From Verrucomicrobiales bacterium (GTDB lineage: Bacteria; Verrucomicrobiota; Verrucomicrobiia; Limisphaerales; J093): 64,000 nucleotides of DNA. Location of the stretch: contig JACKPW010000010.1 of the NCBI GenBank assembly GCA_024233215.1, positions 124,001 to 188,000 of the forward strand, read 5' to 3'. A model generated the notes under the pieces. The model was not told where the DNA came from, searched no databases, and saw nothing but the letters and a program-made list of their open reading frames with translations. Both the position numbers and the translations under genes were made by a program. Shown in pieces: positions 1 through 13,300 of the stretch; the stretch's first letter is position 1; each line of letters opens with the position of its first letter.

Positions 1-97
1 TCTTGATGGGCACCTTGGACCGCGTCTCACGGGCCTTGAGCGCCTTCTTCATCACGTGCTCGTCCACAAAGGGACCCTTTTTGATCGAACGCCCCAT
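1..97 (-). CDS. rpsS: 30S ribosomal protein S19, N-terminal part (cut by window edge)
   Basis: Reading leftward from an ATG at 97, the product begins MGRSIKKGPFVDEHVMKKAL, the usual start of S19, which binds 16S rRNA in the 30S head with S13. Only about 32 codons are inside the window and the rest lies before base 1. It follows the rplB stop by 10 bases, the normal S10-operon order rplB-rpsS. The fragment is too short for any statement about length or oddities, but the identity is clear from the first 20 residues. Confidence 0.93.
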   Translation of the reverse strand, partial: MGRSIKKGPFVDEHVMKKALKARETRSKVPIK

Positions 98-107
98 AGC
101 TGGTCTT

Positions 108-962
108 CTACTTCAGTTTCATCGGACGGCCGTCGCGGCGAACCACAATGAATCGGTTCGACGCCTTCCGGCGACTGCGGGTTCGGTAGCCTTTGGCCAG
201 CAGGCCCCACGGGGAGGTCAACTGTTGCCGCCCGCCGCCACCCTTGGACTTGCCCTGACCACCCCCGTTCGGATGGTCTACGGGATTCCGCGCCACACCG
301 CGGGTGATCGGGCGGCGCCCCAAGTGCCGTGAGCGCCCGGCCTTCCCCAGCACCACGTTTTCATGATCCAGGTTACCCACCTGCCCAATGGTGGCGTAGC
401 AATCCTCGTGCACCCGGCGGATCTCGCCCGAAGGAAGCCGCACCTGCGCATAGCCGGCATCCCGGGACATCAGCACCGCGGCCCCACCGGCAGCACGCAC
501 CATCTGGCCCCCACGCCCCGGAAACATCTCGACATTGTGAATCTCCATGCCCGCCGGAATCGCCTTGAGCGGAAGGGAGTTGCCCACCTCCGGCGCGGCT
601 TCCGCACCGGTCATCACCCGCGCCCCCACCTTCAATCCGTTCGGCGCGATGATGTAACGCTTTTCTCCGTCGGCATATTCCAGCAGTGCGAGCCGCGCGC
701 TGCGCAGGGGATCGTATTCAATCCCGGCCACCGTCGCGGCGATGCCCCGCTTGTTGCGCTTGAAATCGACCTTGCGAACGAGTTGCTTGTGCCCTCCGCC
801 GATCCCGCGGGCGGTAATCCGACCGTGACAGTTGCGACCGCCGGTTTTCTTGCGCGTCGAGACCAGGGCCTTTTCGGGGCGCTTCTTGCTGATGCCCTCG
901 AAACTCGCGACACTCTTGTAGCGATTGGAGGGGGTGGTGGGTCTGAAAGTCTTTACTGCCAT
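108..962 (-). CDS. rplB: 50S ribosomal protein L2
   Basis: The 284-residue product starts MAVKTFRPTTPSNR and has the normal length for L2 (about 275). It carries the C-terminal signature region NPVDHPNGGGQGKSKGGGG, where the conserved His-Pro-Asn-Gly loop lies near the peptidyl-transferase centre. The tail is rich in Arg and Lys, as expected for rRNA binding. It sits 11 bases after rplW and 10 before rpsS in the S10 operon. Most bacteria have H-P-H/N-G-G-G-E/Q at this loop, so the Asn-Gly-Gly-Gly-Gln form is ordinary. A normal, complete gene. Confidence 0.97.
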   Translation of the reverse strand: MAVKTFRPTTPSNRYKSVASFEGISKKRPEKALVSTRKKTGGRNCHGRITARGIGGGHKQLVRKVDFKRNKRGIAATVAGIEYDPLRSARLALLEYADGEKRYIIAPNGLKVGARVMTGAEAAPEVGNSLPLKAIPAGMEIHNVEMFPGRGGQMVRAAGGAAVLMSRDAGYAQVRLPSGEIRRVHEDCYATIGQVGNLDHENVVLGKAGRSRHLGRRPITRGVARNPVDHPNGGGQGKSKGGGGRQQLTSPWGLLAKGYRTRSRRKASNRFIVVRRDGRPMKLK

Positions 963-973
963 GCGGTCCTCCC

Positions 974-1255
974 TTACGTGAGCACGATCTGGTCACCCTT
1001 CTTCAGCGTGACAATGGCCTTCTTCCAAGCCGGACTGACGCCCGCCTGATGGGTGCGCTGCCGCCGTTTCTTTCCAGCCACATGCATGGTCCGGACCTCG
1101 GTCACGGTCACCTTGAAGAGTTCTTCCACCGCCTTGCGGATTTGGATCTTCGTCGCCCGTCGATCTGCCACGAGAGTGTAGCGGTTGAACAGGTCGGACT
1201 GCACGCTCCCCTTCTCGGTGAGCCGGGCCGTCTTGATGATGTCGAAGGGGCTCAT
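974..1255 (-). CDS. rplW: 50S ribosomal protein L23
   Basis: This 93-residue protein begins MSPFDIIKTARLTEKGS and contains RRATKIQIRKAVEELFKV, the conserved L23 core (transfer to the ribosome exit-tunnel rim, docking site for trigger factor and SRP). The GKKRRQRTHQAGVSPAWKKA stretch is the basic loop reaching into the large subunit. The start codon is one base beyond the rplD stop, which implies translational coupling. Length and position are normal for the S10 operon. Confidence 0.95.
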   Translation of the reverse strand: MSPFDIIKTARLTEKGSVQSDLFNRYTLVADRRATKIQIRKAVEELFKVTVTEVRTMHVAGKKRRQRTHQAGVSPAWKKAIVTLKKGDQIVLT

Positions 1256-1256
1256 G

Positions 1257-1889
1257 TTACTGCTTCAAACGTTCCTGGACCCGTTCCCAGGCCGGCAGGG
1301 TGAAAACTATCTTGTCGCTGCGGAGGACCTCGTAGGTGTTGAGGGCGTCGCCCGTCGTCACATCCACGCCGGCCACGTTGCGGGCGGAGCGCAGGAGATT
1401 GTCATTCCCCCCCGCCTGAACCACGAGCACCGTGCCCTCGACGCCCAGCGCGTCGAGCACGGCCACGAACGCCTTGGTGCGAGGCGCCTCGAGCACGATG
1501 TCCTGGACCAGGATGACATCGCCGGCCTTCAACCGCTCCGTGATTGCCTTGCGGAGGGCGAGATTCCGGGTCTTCTTGTTGACCTTCTTGGAGAAATCGC
1601 GCGGGCGGGGTCCGTGCACCACGGCGCCGCCGTCCCACAAAGGGGATTTGTGCGTGCCGGCCCGGGCCCGCCCGGTGCCCTTCTGGCGCCAGGGCTTCTT
1701 GCTGCTGCCGCTCAGTTCACTCCGGGTCTTGGCCGAGGCGGTTCCGGAACGTTGCCCCGCCTGATAGGCGACCACAACATCGTGAACCGCCTGCTGTCCG
1801 CGGGTGCCTTCCACCAGGTCGAAGCCCGTTTCCACTTCGCCGGCGTTGCCGCCGCTTTGGTCTCGCAGTGTGAGTTTCATTGTGTTCAC
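1257..1889 (-). CDS. rplD: 50S ribosomal protein L4
   Basis: The 210-residue product has the L4 extended-loop signature KPWRQKGTGRARAGTHKSP at about residues 65-85, which lines the exit tunnel, followed by PRDFSKKVNKKTRNLALRKA. In Escherichia coli L4 also autoregulates the S10 operon, but no leader is available to test here because the cluster is fused upstream to rpsJ and fusA. Complete and of normal length. It follows rplC by 9 bases and precedes rplW by a single base. Confidence 0.96.
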   Translation of the reverse strand: MNTMKLTLRDQSGGNAGEVETGFDLVEGTRGQQAVHDVVVAYQAGQRSGTASAKTRSELSGSSKKPWRQKGTGRARAGTHKSPLWDGGAVVHGPRPRDFSKKVNKKTRNLALRKAITERLKAGDVILVQDIVLEAPRTKAFVAVLDALGVEGTVLVVQAGGNDNLLRSARNVAGVDVTTGDALNTYEVLRSDKIVFTLPAWERVQERLKQ

Positions 1890-1898
1890 GGGTGGCGT

Positions 1899-2639
1899 CT
1901 ACTTCCTGCCCCGGGCCTTACCCTTGCCCTTTTCCTTCGCCTTGGCCTGGGCTTCCAACGCGGCCTGGCGTTCGGCTTCCCGCTCCGCCCGTCGCTTCTG
2001 CGCCAGCGGCTTGGGCACCTTCTTGGATTCGCGAATGATCACATAGTCCCCGGGGGCACCGGGAATGGCTCCTTTGATCAGGAGCAGCTGATCCGTTTCA
2101 TCCACCCGCATGATCTCCAGATTCTGCACGGTGCGGCGAACCTGTCCCATGTGTCCCGGCATCGTCATGCCCGGACGAATCCAACCCGGCCAGGTGCGGC
2201 AGCCGATGGCTCCCGGCCGGCGATGCCAGCCTTTCGACCCGTGCGACGACGGGCCTCCGCCGAAGCCGTGCCGTTTGACCACGCCTTGAAAACCGCGGCC
2301 TTTGGTGATCCCGATCGCATCGACGAAGTCCCCAATCTCGAACAAGGCCGGGCCCACCACATCACCCGGCTTGACGTCCACGGCGAAGTCCCGGAATTCC
2401 CGGAGGCGCTTCACGATGGCCCCGCCGTTCTTCTTGAGATGACCGGCCAGGGGTTTGGACAGCCGCTGCTCCTTCTGCGCGTCGAAGCCCAACTGGACCG
2501 CGCTGTAGCCGTCCCGCGCCGGCGTCTTCACCTGCAGCACATGGTTGGGTCCCGCCTGAACGACGGTGACCGAGACCACATTGCCATCGGCGTCGTGCAC
2601 GCGCGTTTGTCCGAGTTTCTTTCCAATCAGGCCCAGCAT
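1899..2639 (-). CDS. rplC: 50S ribosomal protein L3 with long basic C-terminal tail
   Basis: The protein starts MLGLIGKKLGQTRVHDADGN and carries the central L3 motif around GTGMHGSKGW-like RRTGRKA/PSSHGSKGWHRRPGAIG. At 246 residues it is about 35 longer than the common ~210-residue form. The excess is a C-terminal tail of Lys, Arg, Glu and Ala (AQKRRAEREAERQAALEAQA, then Lys-Gly repeats). Such a composition suggests a flexible or helical rRNA-contacting tail, which is inference. It lies 4 bases after rpsJ and 9 before rplD. Confidence 0.96.
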   Translation of the reverse strand: MLGLIGKKLGQTRVHDADGNVVSVTVVQAGPNHVLQVKTPARDGYSAVQLGFDAQKEQRLSKPLAGHLKKNGGAIVKRLREFRDFAVDVKPGDVVGPALFEIGDFVDAIGITKGRGFQGVVKRHGFGGGPSSHGSKGWHRRPGAIGCRTWPGWIRPGMTMPGHMGQVRRTVQNLEIMRVDETDQLLLIKGAIPGAPGDYVIIRESKKVPKPLAQKRRAEREAERQAALEAQAKAKEKGKGKARGRK

Positions 2640-2643
2640 GGCG

Positions 2644-2952
2644 TCAAATCTTGATGGTGATGTCCACGCCCGCCGGGAGGTTGAGTTTCTTCAACTCGTC
2701 GACGGTCTTTGCGGTCGGTTCCAGGATGTCCAGAAGCCGCTTGTGCGTCCGCATTTCGAACGCTTCCATCGCCTTCTTATCAGCGTGCGGCGACCGGTTC
2801 ACCGTGAACCGCTCCACCCGCGTCGGCAGCGGAACGGGCCCCGCGACGCGTGCGCCACTCCGCTTCACCGTGTCAACGATCTCGCGCACCGATTGGTCGA
2901 TGACCCGGTGATCGTAGGCCTTCAGTCGTATGCGTATCTTCTGTCCTGACAT
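2644..2952 (-). CDS. rpsJ: 30S ribosomal protein S10 (NusE)
   Basis: The 102-residue protein MSGQKIRIRLKAYDHRVIDQ is a textbook S10, with the conserved GPVPLPTRVERFTVNRSPH loop and a C-terminal GVDITIKI strand. S10 works in the 30S head and also pairs with NusB in antitermination, and it connects to NusG, which is encoded upstream in this same cluster. Only 15 bases separate it from the fusA stop. No tuf lies between fusA and rpsJ, unlike the classical str operon. Confidence 0.97.
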   Translation of the reverse strand: MSGQKIRIRLKAYDHRVIDQSVREIVDTVKRSGARVAGPVPLPTRVERFTVNRSPHADKKAMEAFEMRTHKRLLDILEPTAKTVDELKKLNLPAGVDITIKI

Positions 2953-2967
2953 ACCGCGTATGGAAGC

Positions 2968-5145
2968 TTAGCTCCGTGAATCCTTCGGTTTGGCCGTGTC
3001 GAGAATGCCGGCCACAATGCTGGCCGGCACCGGCTCGAATGAGAACGGCTCCATGGAGTAGGAGGCGCGTCCCCGGGAGAGTGACCGGATGGCGGTGGCG
3101 TACCCGAACATCTCCGCCAGCGGCACGTGGGCGTTGAGGATGGTCGCCGTGTTCTTCGCCTCGATGCTGACGATCTTCCCGCGCCGCCGGTTCAAGTCCC
3201 CGAGCAGGTCGCCCTGATATTCCTCCGGCGTGGTGCATTCCACCTTCATCACCGGCTCCAGGAGAATGGCGGAGGCTTTGCGCACCGCATCCTTCAACGC
3301 GAAAATGCCAGCCATCTTGAAGGCAAGTTCGCTGGAGTCCACCTCGTGGTAAGTGCCATCGACAATCGCAATCTTCAGGTCGACCATCGGGTACCCCGCG
3401 AGCACCCCGCCCGACACGGCCTCGTTGAGGCCCGCGATCACTGCCGGGATGTACTCCTTGGGAATCACGCCGCCCACGACCTTGTTCTCAATCGAGACCC
3501 CTTTGCCGCGCTCGTTCGGCTCGAGCTTGATGAGCGCATGCCCGTACTGACCACGGCCACCGCTTTGCCGAACGAACTTCCCTTCCCCGTCGGCGGCCAC
3601 CGTAACCGTCTCGCGGTAGGCGATCTGCGGCGCTCCCGCGTTGGCCTCGACCTTGAACTCGCGGAAGAGGCGGTCGCGAATGATCTCCAGATGGAGTTCC
3701 CCCATGCCGGCGATGATCAACTGACCGGTCTCCTCATTCGTGAAACACCGGAAAGTCGGATCTTCCTCGGCCAATCGCTGGAGTCCGTCGTTCAAACGAT
3801 CGCGATCCGCCTTGGTCTTCGGCTCGACGGCCATCGAAATGACCGGTTCCGGGAACGTGGGCGGCTCGAGCATCAGCTGCCGTTCCCGCACGCACAGAGT
3901 ATCGCCGGTACTGATGTTCTTGACCCCAACCAGCGCGGCGATGTCGCCCGCATAGACGGTGTCCACCTCAGTGCGCTTGTCGGCCTGGATCATGAGGAGG
4001 CGGCTCACGCGCTCCTTGCGGCCGGTGCGGGTGTTGATGATGGTGTCGCCCTTGGTCAACTGCCCGCTGTAAACGCGGAAGAAGACGAGCTTCCCAACGA
4101 ACGGATCGCTCCACAGCTTGAACGCGAGGGAGCAATGGGGCTGGGAATCATCCGAGGTCACGGTCACCAACTCGGACGGATCGTCGGCGTCCTGGGCGGT
4201 CGGGGCGGGAATGTCCAGCGGGGAGGGCAGGTAATCCACCACCGCATCGACAAGCGGCTGCACGCCGCGGTTCTTGAAAGCCGAACCGCCGAGTACCGGC
4301 ACCATCTCCAGTTCGCAGGTGAGGCGCCGAATGGCCCGCTTCAGCGTGAGTGCATCAACCGGCTTGTCCTCGATCACCAACTCGGCCACCGCGTCGTCCT
4401 TGTTGGAAACCGCGTCAATCAGGTCCGCGAGCGCGCGCTGCGCCTTTTCCTTGAGGGGGCCCGGGATTTCCCGGACTTCGTAGTCCGCGCCGGAATCCCC
4501 GGTGCGACCATAGATGATGGCCTTCTGGGCCACGACATCGATCACGCCCTCGAGGTTGTCCTCCTTGCCGATGGGAATGAACACCGGGTAGGCGTACGCC
4601 CCGAGTTTCTGGCGCAGCTCGGAGACGACATTGTCAAAGTCCGCGCCGATGCGATCCATCTTGTTGATGAAGGCGATGCGCGGGACGCGGTACTTGGTGG
4701 CCTGGCGCCAGACCGTCTCGGATTGGGGTTGGACGCCGGCAACCGCGCAAAAGACGGCAACTGCACCGTCGAGCACCCGCATCGAACGCTCGACCTCGGC
4801 CGTGAAATCCACGTGCCCGGGAGTGTCGATGATGTTGATGCGATGGCCCACGCTCTCGAAGAGCTTCGGCGTTCCGTCCGGCCTTTGAGTCCAGTAACAG
4901 GTGGTGGCAGCGGAGGTAATCGTGATGCCACGCTCGCGCTCCTGCTCCATCCAGTCCGTCACAGTGTTCCCGTCATGGACTTCGCCCATGCGGTGAATGA
5001 GTCCGGTGTAGAACAGGATCCTTTCGGTCGCGGTGGTCTTGCCCGCGTCGATGTGGGCAGCGATTCCGATGTTGCGCGTATGCTCCATCGGATACTGCCT
5101 TTTCGGCGAGTTCACGGGCTTGATCTGATCCATCACGGCCAGCAT
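2968..5145 (-). CDS. fusA: Translation elongation factor G
   Basis: This 725-residue translocation GTPase has the P loop AHIDAGKTT at about residues 30-38, then DTPGHVDFTAEVERSMR and NKMDRIGADF, followed by domains II-V ending in YSMEPFSFEPVPASI. The N-terminus carries an extra 20 residues (SPKRQYPMEHTRN) before the first strand. An in-frame ATG at 5133 is the alternative start, since neither start has a convincing ribosome-binding site. It lies 68 bases after rpsG and 15 before rpsJ, so it is cotranscribed. Full-length G domain and no sign of the degenerate EF-G2 type. Confidence 0.96.
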   Translation of the reverse strand: MLAVMDQIKPVNSPKRQYPMEHTRNIGIAAHIDAGKTTATERILFYTGLIHRMGEVHDGNTVTDWMEQERERGITITSAATTCYWTQRPDGTPKLFESVGHRINIIDTPGHVDFTAEVERSMRVLDGAVAVFCAVAGVQPQSETVWRQATKYRVPRIAFINKMDRIGADFDNVVSELRQKLGAYAYPVFIPIGKEDNLEGVIDVVAQKAIIYGRTGDSGADYEVREIPGPLKEKAQRALADLIDAVSNKDDAVAELVIEDKPVDALTLKRAIRRLTCELEMVPVLGGSAFKNRGVQPLVDAVVDYLPSPLDIPAPTAQDADDPSELVTVTSDDSQPHCSLAFKLWSDPFVGKLVFFRVYSGQLTKGDTIINTRTGRKERVSRLLMIQADKRTEVDTVYAGDIAALVGVKNISTGDTLCVRERQLMLEPPTFPEPVISMAVEPKTKADRDRLNDGLQRLAEEDPTFRCFTNEETGQLIIAGMGELHLEIIRDRLFREFKVEANAGAPQIAYRETVTVAADGEGKFVRQSGGRGQYGHALIKLEPNERGKGVSIENKVVGGVIPKEYIPAVIAGLNEAVSGGVLAGYPMVDLKIAIVDGTYHEVDSSELAFKMAGIFALKDAVRKASAILLEPVMKVECTTPEEYQGDLLGDLNRRRGKIVSIEAKNTATILNAHVPLAEMFGYATAIRSLSRGRASYSMEPFSFEPVPASIVAGILDTAKPKDSRS

Positions 5146-5213
5146 TCTTCAGTAACTTGGAAACAAAAGCGACCGGGCCACCCGGCCGCAAAACACGGTT
5201 CAATCAACTCCTG

Positions 5214-5687
5214 CTACCAGCGGAAATGGGCGAAGGCTTTGTTGGCCTGGGCCATGCGATGCACCTCGTCACGGCGCCGAATGGCGTTCCCCTGACCCTG
5301 ATAGGCGTCCATGATCTCGCTGGCGAGAGCCTTCCGCATGGGCACCCCCTTGCGGCTGTCGGCGAACTTCACCAGCCAGCGCAACGCCAGGGAGGCCTGG
5401 CGATCAGAACTGACCTCCAGAGGAACCTGGTAGGTGGCGCCACCCACGCGCCGAGGTTTCACCTCCAGACGCGGCTTCGCGTTGTCCACCGCCCGCTGCA
5501 GGACATCCAGCGGGTCGGCCGCCGGATTCTTCACGGACAATTCATCCAGCGCCCCATAGACGATTCTCTGGGCGACACTTTTTTGCCCCCATCGCATCAG
5601 CATGTTGACCAGTCGGGCCACCATGGCGGATCCGTATTTCGGATCCGGGATCAAGGGACGTTTGTAAGCTCTGCGACGACGCGACAT
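5214..5687 (-). CDS. rpsG: 30S ribosomal protein S7
   Basis: The 157-residue product MSRRRRAYKRPLIPDPKYGS has the S7 core with NMLMRWGQKSVAQRIVYGAL and the C-terminal GNAIRRRDEVHRMAQANKAF. S7 nucleates the 30S head and contacts E-site tRNA. It starts 9 bases after the rpsL stop and precedes fusA, the standard rpsL-rpsG-fusA order. Length is typical. Confidence 0.97.
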   Translation of the reverse strand: MSRRRRAYKRPLIPDPKYGSAMVARLVNMLMRWGQKSVAQRIVYGALDELSVKNPAADPLDVLQRAVDNAKPRLEVKPRRVGGATYQVPLEVSSDRQASLALRWLVKFADSRKGVPMRKALASEIMDAYQGQGNAIRRRDEVHRMAQANKAFAHFRW

Positions 5688-5696
5688 AGGATCAGA

Positions 5697-6092
5697 CTAC
5701 TTGGCTGCTCCGGCCTTGGCCTGCTTGGGCCGTTTGACACCGTACTTCGACCGGCTGACCCGCCGCTTTTCAACCCCGGTGGCATCCAGTGTGCCACGGA
5801 CGATGTGATAGCGAACACCCGGCAGATCCTTCACGCGGCCACCGCGCACGAGCACGATGGAGTGCTCCTGGAGGCTGTGACCTTCATCCGGAATGTAGGC
5901 AATGACCTCGAAGCCGTTGGTCAGGCGAACCTTCGCAACCTTGCGCATGGCGCTGTTCGGCTTCTTGGGGGTGCGGGTCATGACCTGAAGGCAGACCCCG
6001 CGACGGAAGGGAGCCCCCTGCAGGGCAGGTGACTTGCTCTTGATTCTGATCTTCGAGCGTCCTTTCCGGACCAGTTGATTAATCGTCGGCAT
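5697..6092 (-). CDS. rpsL: 30S ribosomal protein S12
   Basis: MPTINQLVRKGRSKIRIKSK begins a 131-residue S12. The decoding-centre loops are intact: TPKKPNSAMRKVAKVRLTNG (with the Lys that streptomycin-resistance mutations change) and GGRVKDLPGVRYHIVRG. On sequence alone it therefore looks streptomycin-sensitive. It is the first gene after rpoC, with a 108-base gap that holds a candidate promoter and leader hairpin (see 6121-6177). Confidence 0.97.
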   Translation of the reverse strand: MPTINQLVRKGRSKIRIKSKSPALQGAPFRRGVCLQVMTRTPKKPNSAMRKVAKVRLTNGFEVIAYIPDEGHSLQEHSIVLVRGGRVKDLPGVRYHIVRGTLDATGVEKRRVSRSKYGVKRPKQAKAGAAK

Positions 6093-6120
6093 TACGAACT
6101 GACTCGCGTTTTCGGGCTTG

Positions 6121-6177
6121 GCTCCGCCTTCAGGCGAAACGGAGCGGTGATCATAGCAACGAGATACCCGACTGCAA
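6121..6177 (-). promoter_or_regulatory. Candidate promoter and leader hairpin for rpsL
   Basis: On the minus strand the rpoC-rpsL gap contains TTGCAG (6172-6177), a 16-base spacer and TATGAT (6150-6155), a plausible sigma-70-like promoter with a good -10 and a weak -35. Just downstream, 6121-6145 folds as GCTCCGCC-TTCA-GGCG-(AAAC)-GGAGC, a stem with a bulge in the rpsL leader. The AT-rich stretch after the rpoC stop stands out from its GC-rich surroundings. This could let the str/S10 half be transcribed separately from rpoBC. Confidence 0.4.
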
Positions 6178-6200
6178 TAAGTATTTTGAAGTTTTTTTCC

Positions 6201-10346
<4,146 letters not shown>

Positions 10347-10394
10347 CTGCTTCGAGAGTTCGGGATTGCGTTCGGATCGGGATGTCGTCGTGGC

Positions 10395-13300
10395 TTAGGC
10401 CAGGATGCCCAGGGCGTTCGCCGGTTCGGCTGGGGCGTCGGCGGGATTGCTGTAGCCGACCGTCACGTCCAGTCCCAGGGACTGCATTTCCTTGACCAGG
10501 ACGTTGAATGATTCCGGCACACCGGCCTCCAGGCTGTTGTCGCCCTTGACGATGCTTTCGTAGATGCGGGTGCGCCCCTGGACATCGTCGGACTTCACGG
10601 TCAGCAACTCCTGGAGCATGTAGGCGGCGCCGTAGGCCTCGAGCGCCCAGACCTCCATCTCCCCGAAGCGTTGGCCGCCGTACTGCGCCTTGCCCCCCAG
10701 CGGTTGCTGGGTGACCAGGGAATAGGGCCCCACGGCGCGGGCGTGAATCTTGTCCGCCACCAAGTGCCCGAGTTTCATCATGTAGATGTACCCCACCACC
10801 ACCTCCTGGTCGAAGGGTTCCCCTGTGCGCCCATCCAGGAGCTTGGTCTTGCCGTGCTCCGGCAGGCCGGCCTGGGCGAGATACGCCCGGATTTCGGATT
10901 CCTTGATGCCGTCAAACACCGGAGCCGCAAAGTGCATCCCCAGGAGCCGGGCGGCCCAGCCCAGGTGCGTTTCCAACACCTGACCCACGTTCATACGGGA
11001 AGGCACACCGAGCGGATTCAACACGATGTCCACCGCCGTGCCGTCCGCCAGGAACGGCATGTCCTCCTCCGGCACGATCTTCGCCACCACACCCTTGTTC
11101 CCATGGCGGCCCGCCATCTTGTCACCGACGGACAACTTGCGCTTGGAGGCGATGTACACCTTCACCGACTTGATGATGCCGGTGTCCACCTCCTCGCCGG
11201 CCTCGACCCGGTCCTTCTCCTCGCCGTACTGCATCTCGAGGTCGTCGAAGCGCTTCTTGTACCCGCCAATGATCTCATTGATCTTGTTCCGGATCGGCGA
11301 CGGATCGATCTCGATGCGGTCGTACACCTGCGCCAGCTTGCGCAGCAGGGTCTTGGTGATTTTCCGGTTCGCGGGAATGATGATCTCGCCGGTCTGGGAG
11401 TTCACCACGTCCAGCGGGATCTTCTCGCCGAGCAGGATGTTGCTGAGGGCCTCGGTGAGTTGCTCGCGCAACTCCTCCCGCTTGGACTTGTAATCGTCCT
11501 CCACGGCCTTGGCCTGCTTGCGGGCGTCCGAGGAGCTGCGGTCCTTGTCCTTGTCGCTCTCCTTTTTCGAGGAAACCTTGACGTCCATCACGATGCCATA
11601 GGTTCCCGACGGCACCTTCAGGGAGGTGTCCTTCACATCCGCGGCTTTCTCGCCGAAAATGGCGCGCAGCAGGCGCTCTTCCGGAGCCAGTTCGGTCTCG
11701 CTCTTGGGAGTGATCTTGCCGACCAGGATGTCGCCCGGCTTGACCTCGGCACCGACGCGGATCACGCCATCCAGCCCCAGGTTCTTGAGGGCCTCCTCCC
11801 CCAGGTTGGGGATGTCACGGGTGATCTCCTCCGGCCCCAGCTTGGTGTCACGCGCGCTCACCTCGAATTCCTCGATGTGGATCGAGGTGAAGACGTCGTC
11901 CTTGACGATGCGCTCGCTCAGGAGGATGGCATCCTCGAAGTTGTAACCGTTCCACGGCATGAATGCGACGAGCACATTGCGCCCGAGCGCCAGTTCGCCG
12001 TTGTGCGTGCAGGGGCCGTCGGCAATGACATGGCCCTTCTTGACGGTGTCGCCCCGCATCACCAGCGCCTTCTGGTTGATGCAGGTGGCGGCATTGCTGC
12101 GCATGTACTTGCGGAGACGGTAGACGTGAATCCCCTCCTCCGGATTGTTCTTCAGCTTCTTGCGCCCCTCGGGAAGCTTGCCGTCCTTGGTGATCACCAG
12201 CGTGTCGGCCGAAACGGACGCGACCTTGCCGGCCTCTTCCGCCATCAACACCGCCCGCGAATCCTGGGCGACCCGGGCCTCGAGACCGGTGGCCACGAAA
12301 GGCGCCTCCGAGGTCAGCAGCGGCACCGCCTGCCGTTGCATGTTGGACCCCATCAGGGCACGGTTGGCATCGTCGTGCTCCAGGAACGGAATCAAACCCG
12401 CCGCCACGGACACCAACTGCTTGGGGGAGACATCCATGTAGTTCACCCGCTCGGGCTCGACTTCAATGAAGTCGCCCTTGCACCGGCAGGTCACGCGCTC
12501 CACCGTGAAGCGTCCCTTCGGATCAATCGGCGCGTTGGCCTGCGCCACAATGAACTGCTCTTCGCGATCGGCGGTCAGGTAATCAAGCCGCTCGGTAACT
12601 CGTCCCTTTTCGACGACCCGGTAGGGGGTCTCGATGAAGCCAAAGTCGTTCACCCGCGCGAAGGTGGCGAGCGAGGCAATCAGGCCGATGTTCGGACCTT
12701 CCGGCGTCTCGATGGGGCAGATGCGGCCGTAGTGCGACGAATGGACGTCGCGGACTTCAAACCCCGCGCGGTCCCGCGAAAGGCCGCCCGGTCCCAGCGC
12801 GGAAAGGCGCCGCTTGTGGGTCAACTCCGCGAGCGGGTTGATCTGGTCCATGAACTGCGAGAGTTGGCTGCGCCCGAAGAAGTCCCGAACCACGGCGGAC
12901 AGTGCCTTCGGGTTGATGAGCTTCTGGGGGGTCATCGTGTCCGTGCCCTGGTCAAACAGAGTCATGCGCTCCTTGACCAACCGCTCCGTGCGCGCCAGGC
13001 CGACGCGACACTGGTTGGCGAGCAGTTCGCCCACCGTCCGCACCCGCCGGCTGCCCAGGTGATCGATGTCATCCACCGAGCCTTCACCCTTCTTGAGGTG
13101 CAGCAGGTATTTCGTGGCTGCCACCAGGTCGGCCTTGCCCAGAATGCGGGAATCCTGTTCGTCCAGGGTCAGTTTCTGGTTGATCTTGTAGCGACCCACG
13201 CGTCCGAGATCGTAGCGTTTCGGATCAAAGAACAGCCGCTTGATCAAGGCCCGCGCGTTGGCCGCCGTGGGCGGATCACCGGGCCGCAACCGCCGGTAGA

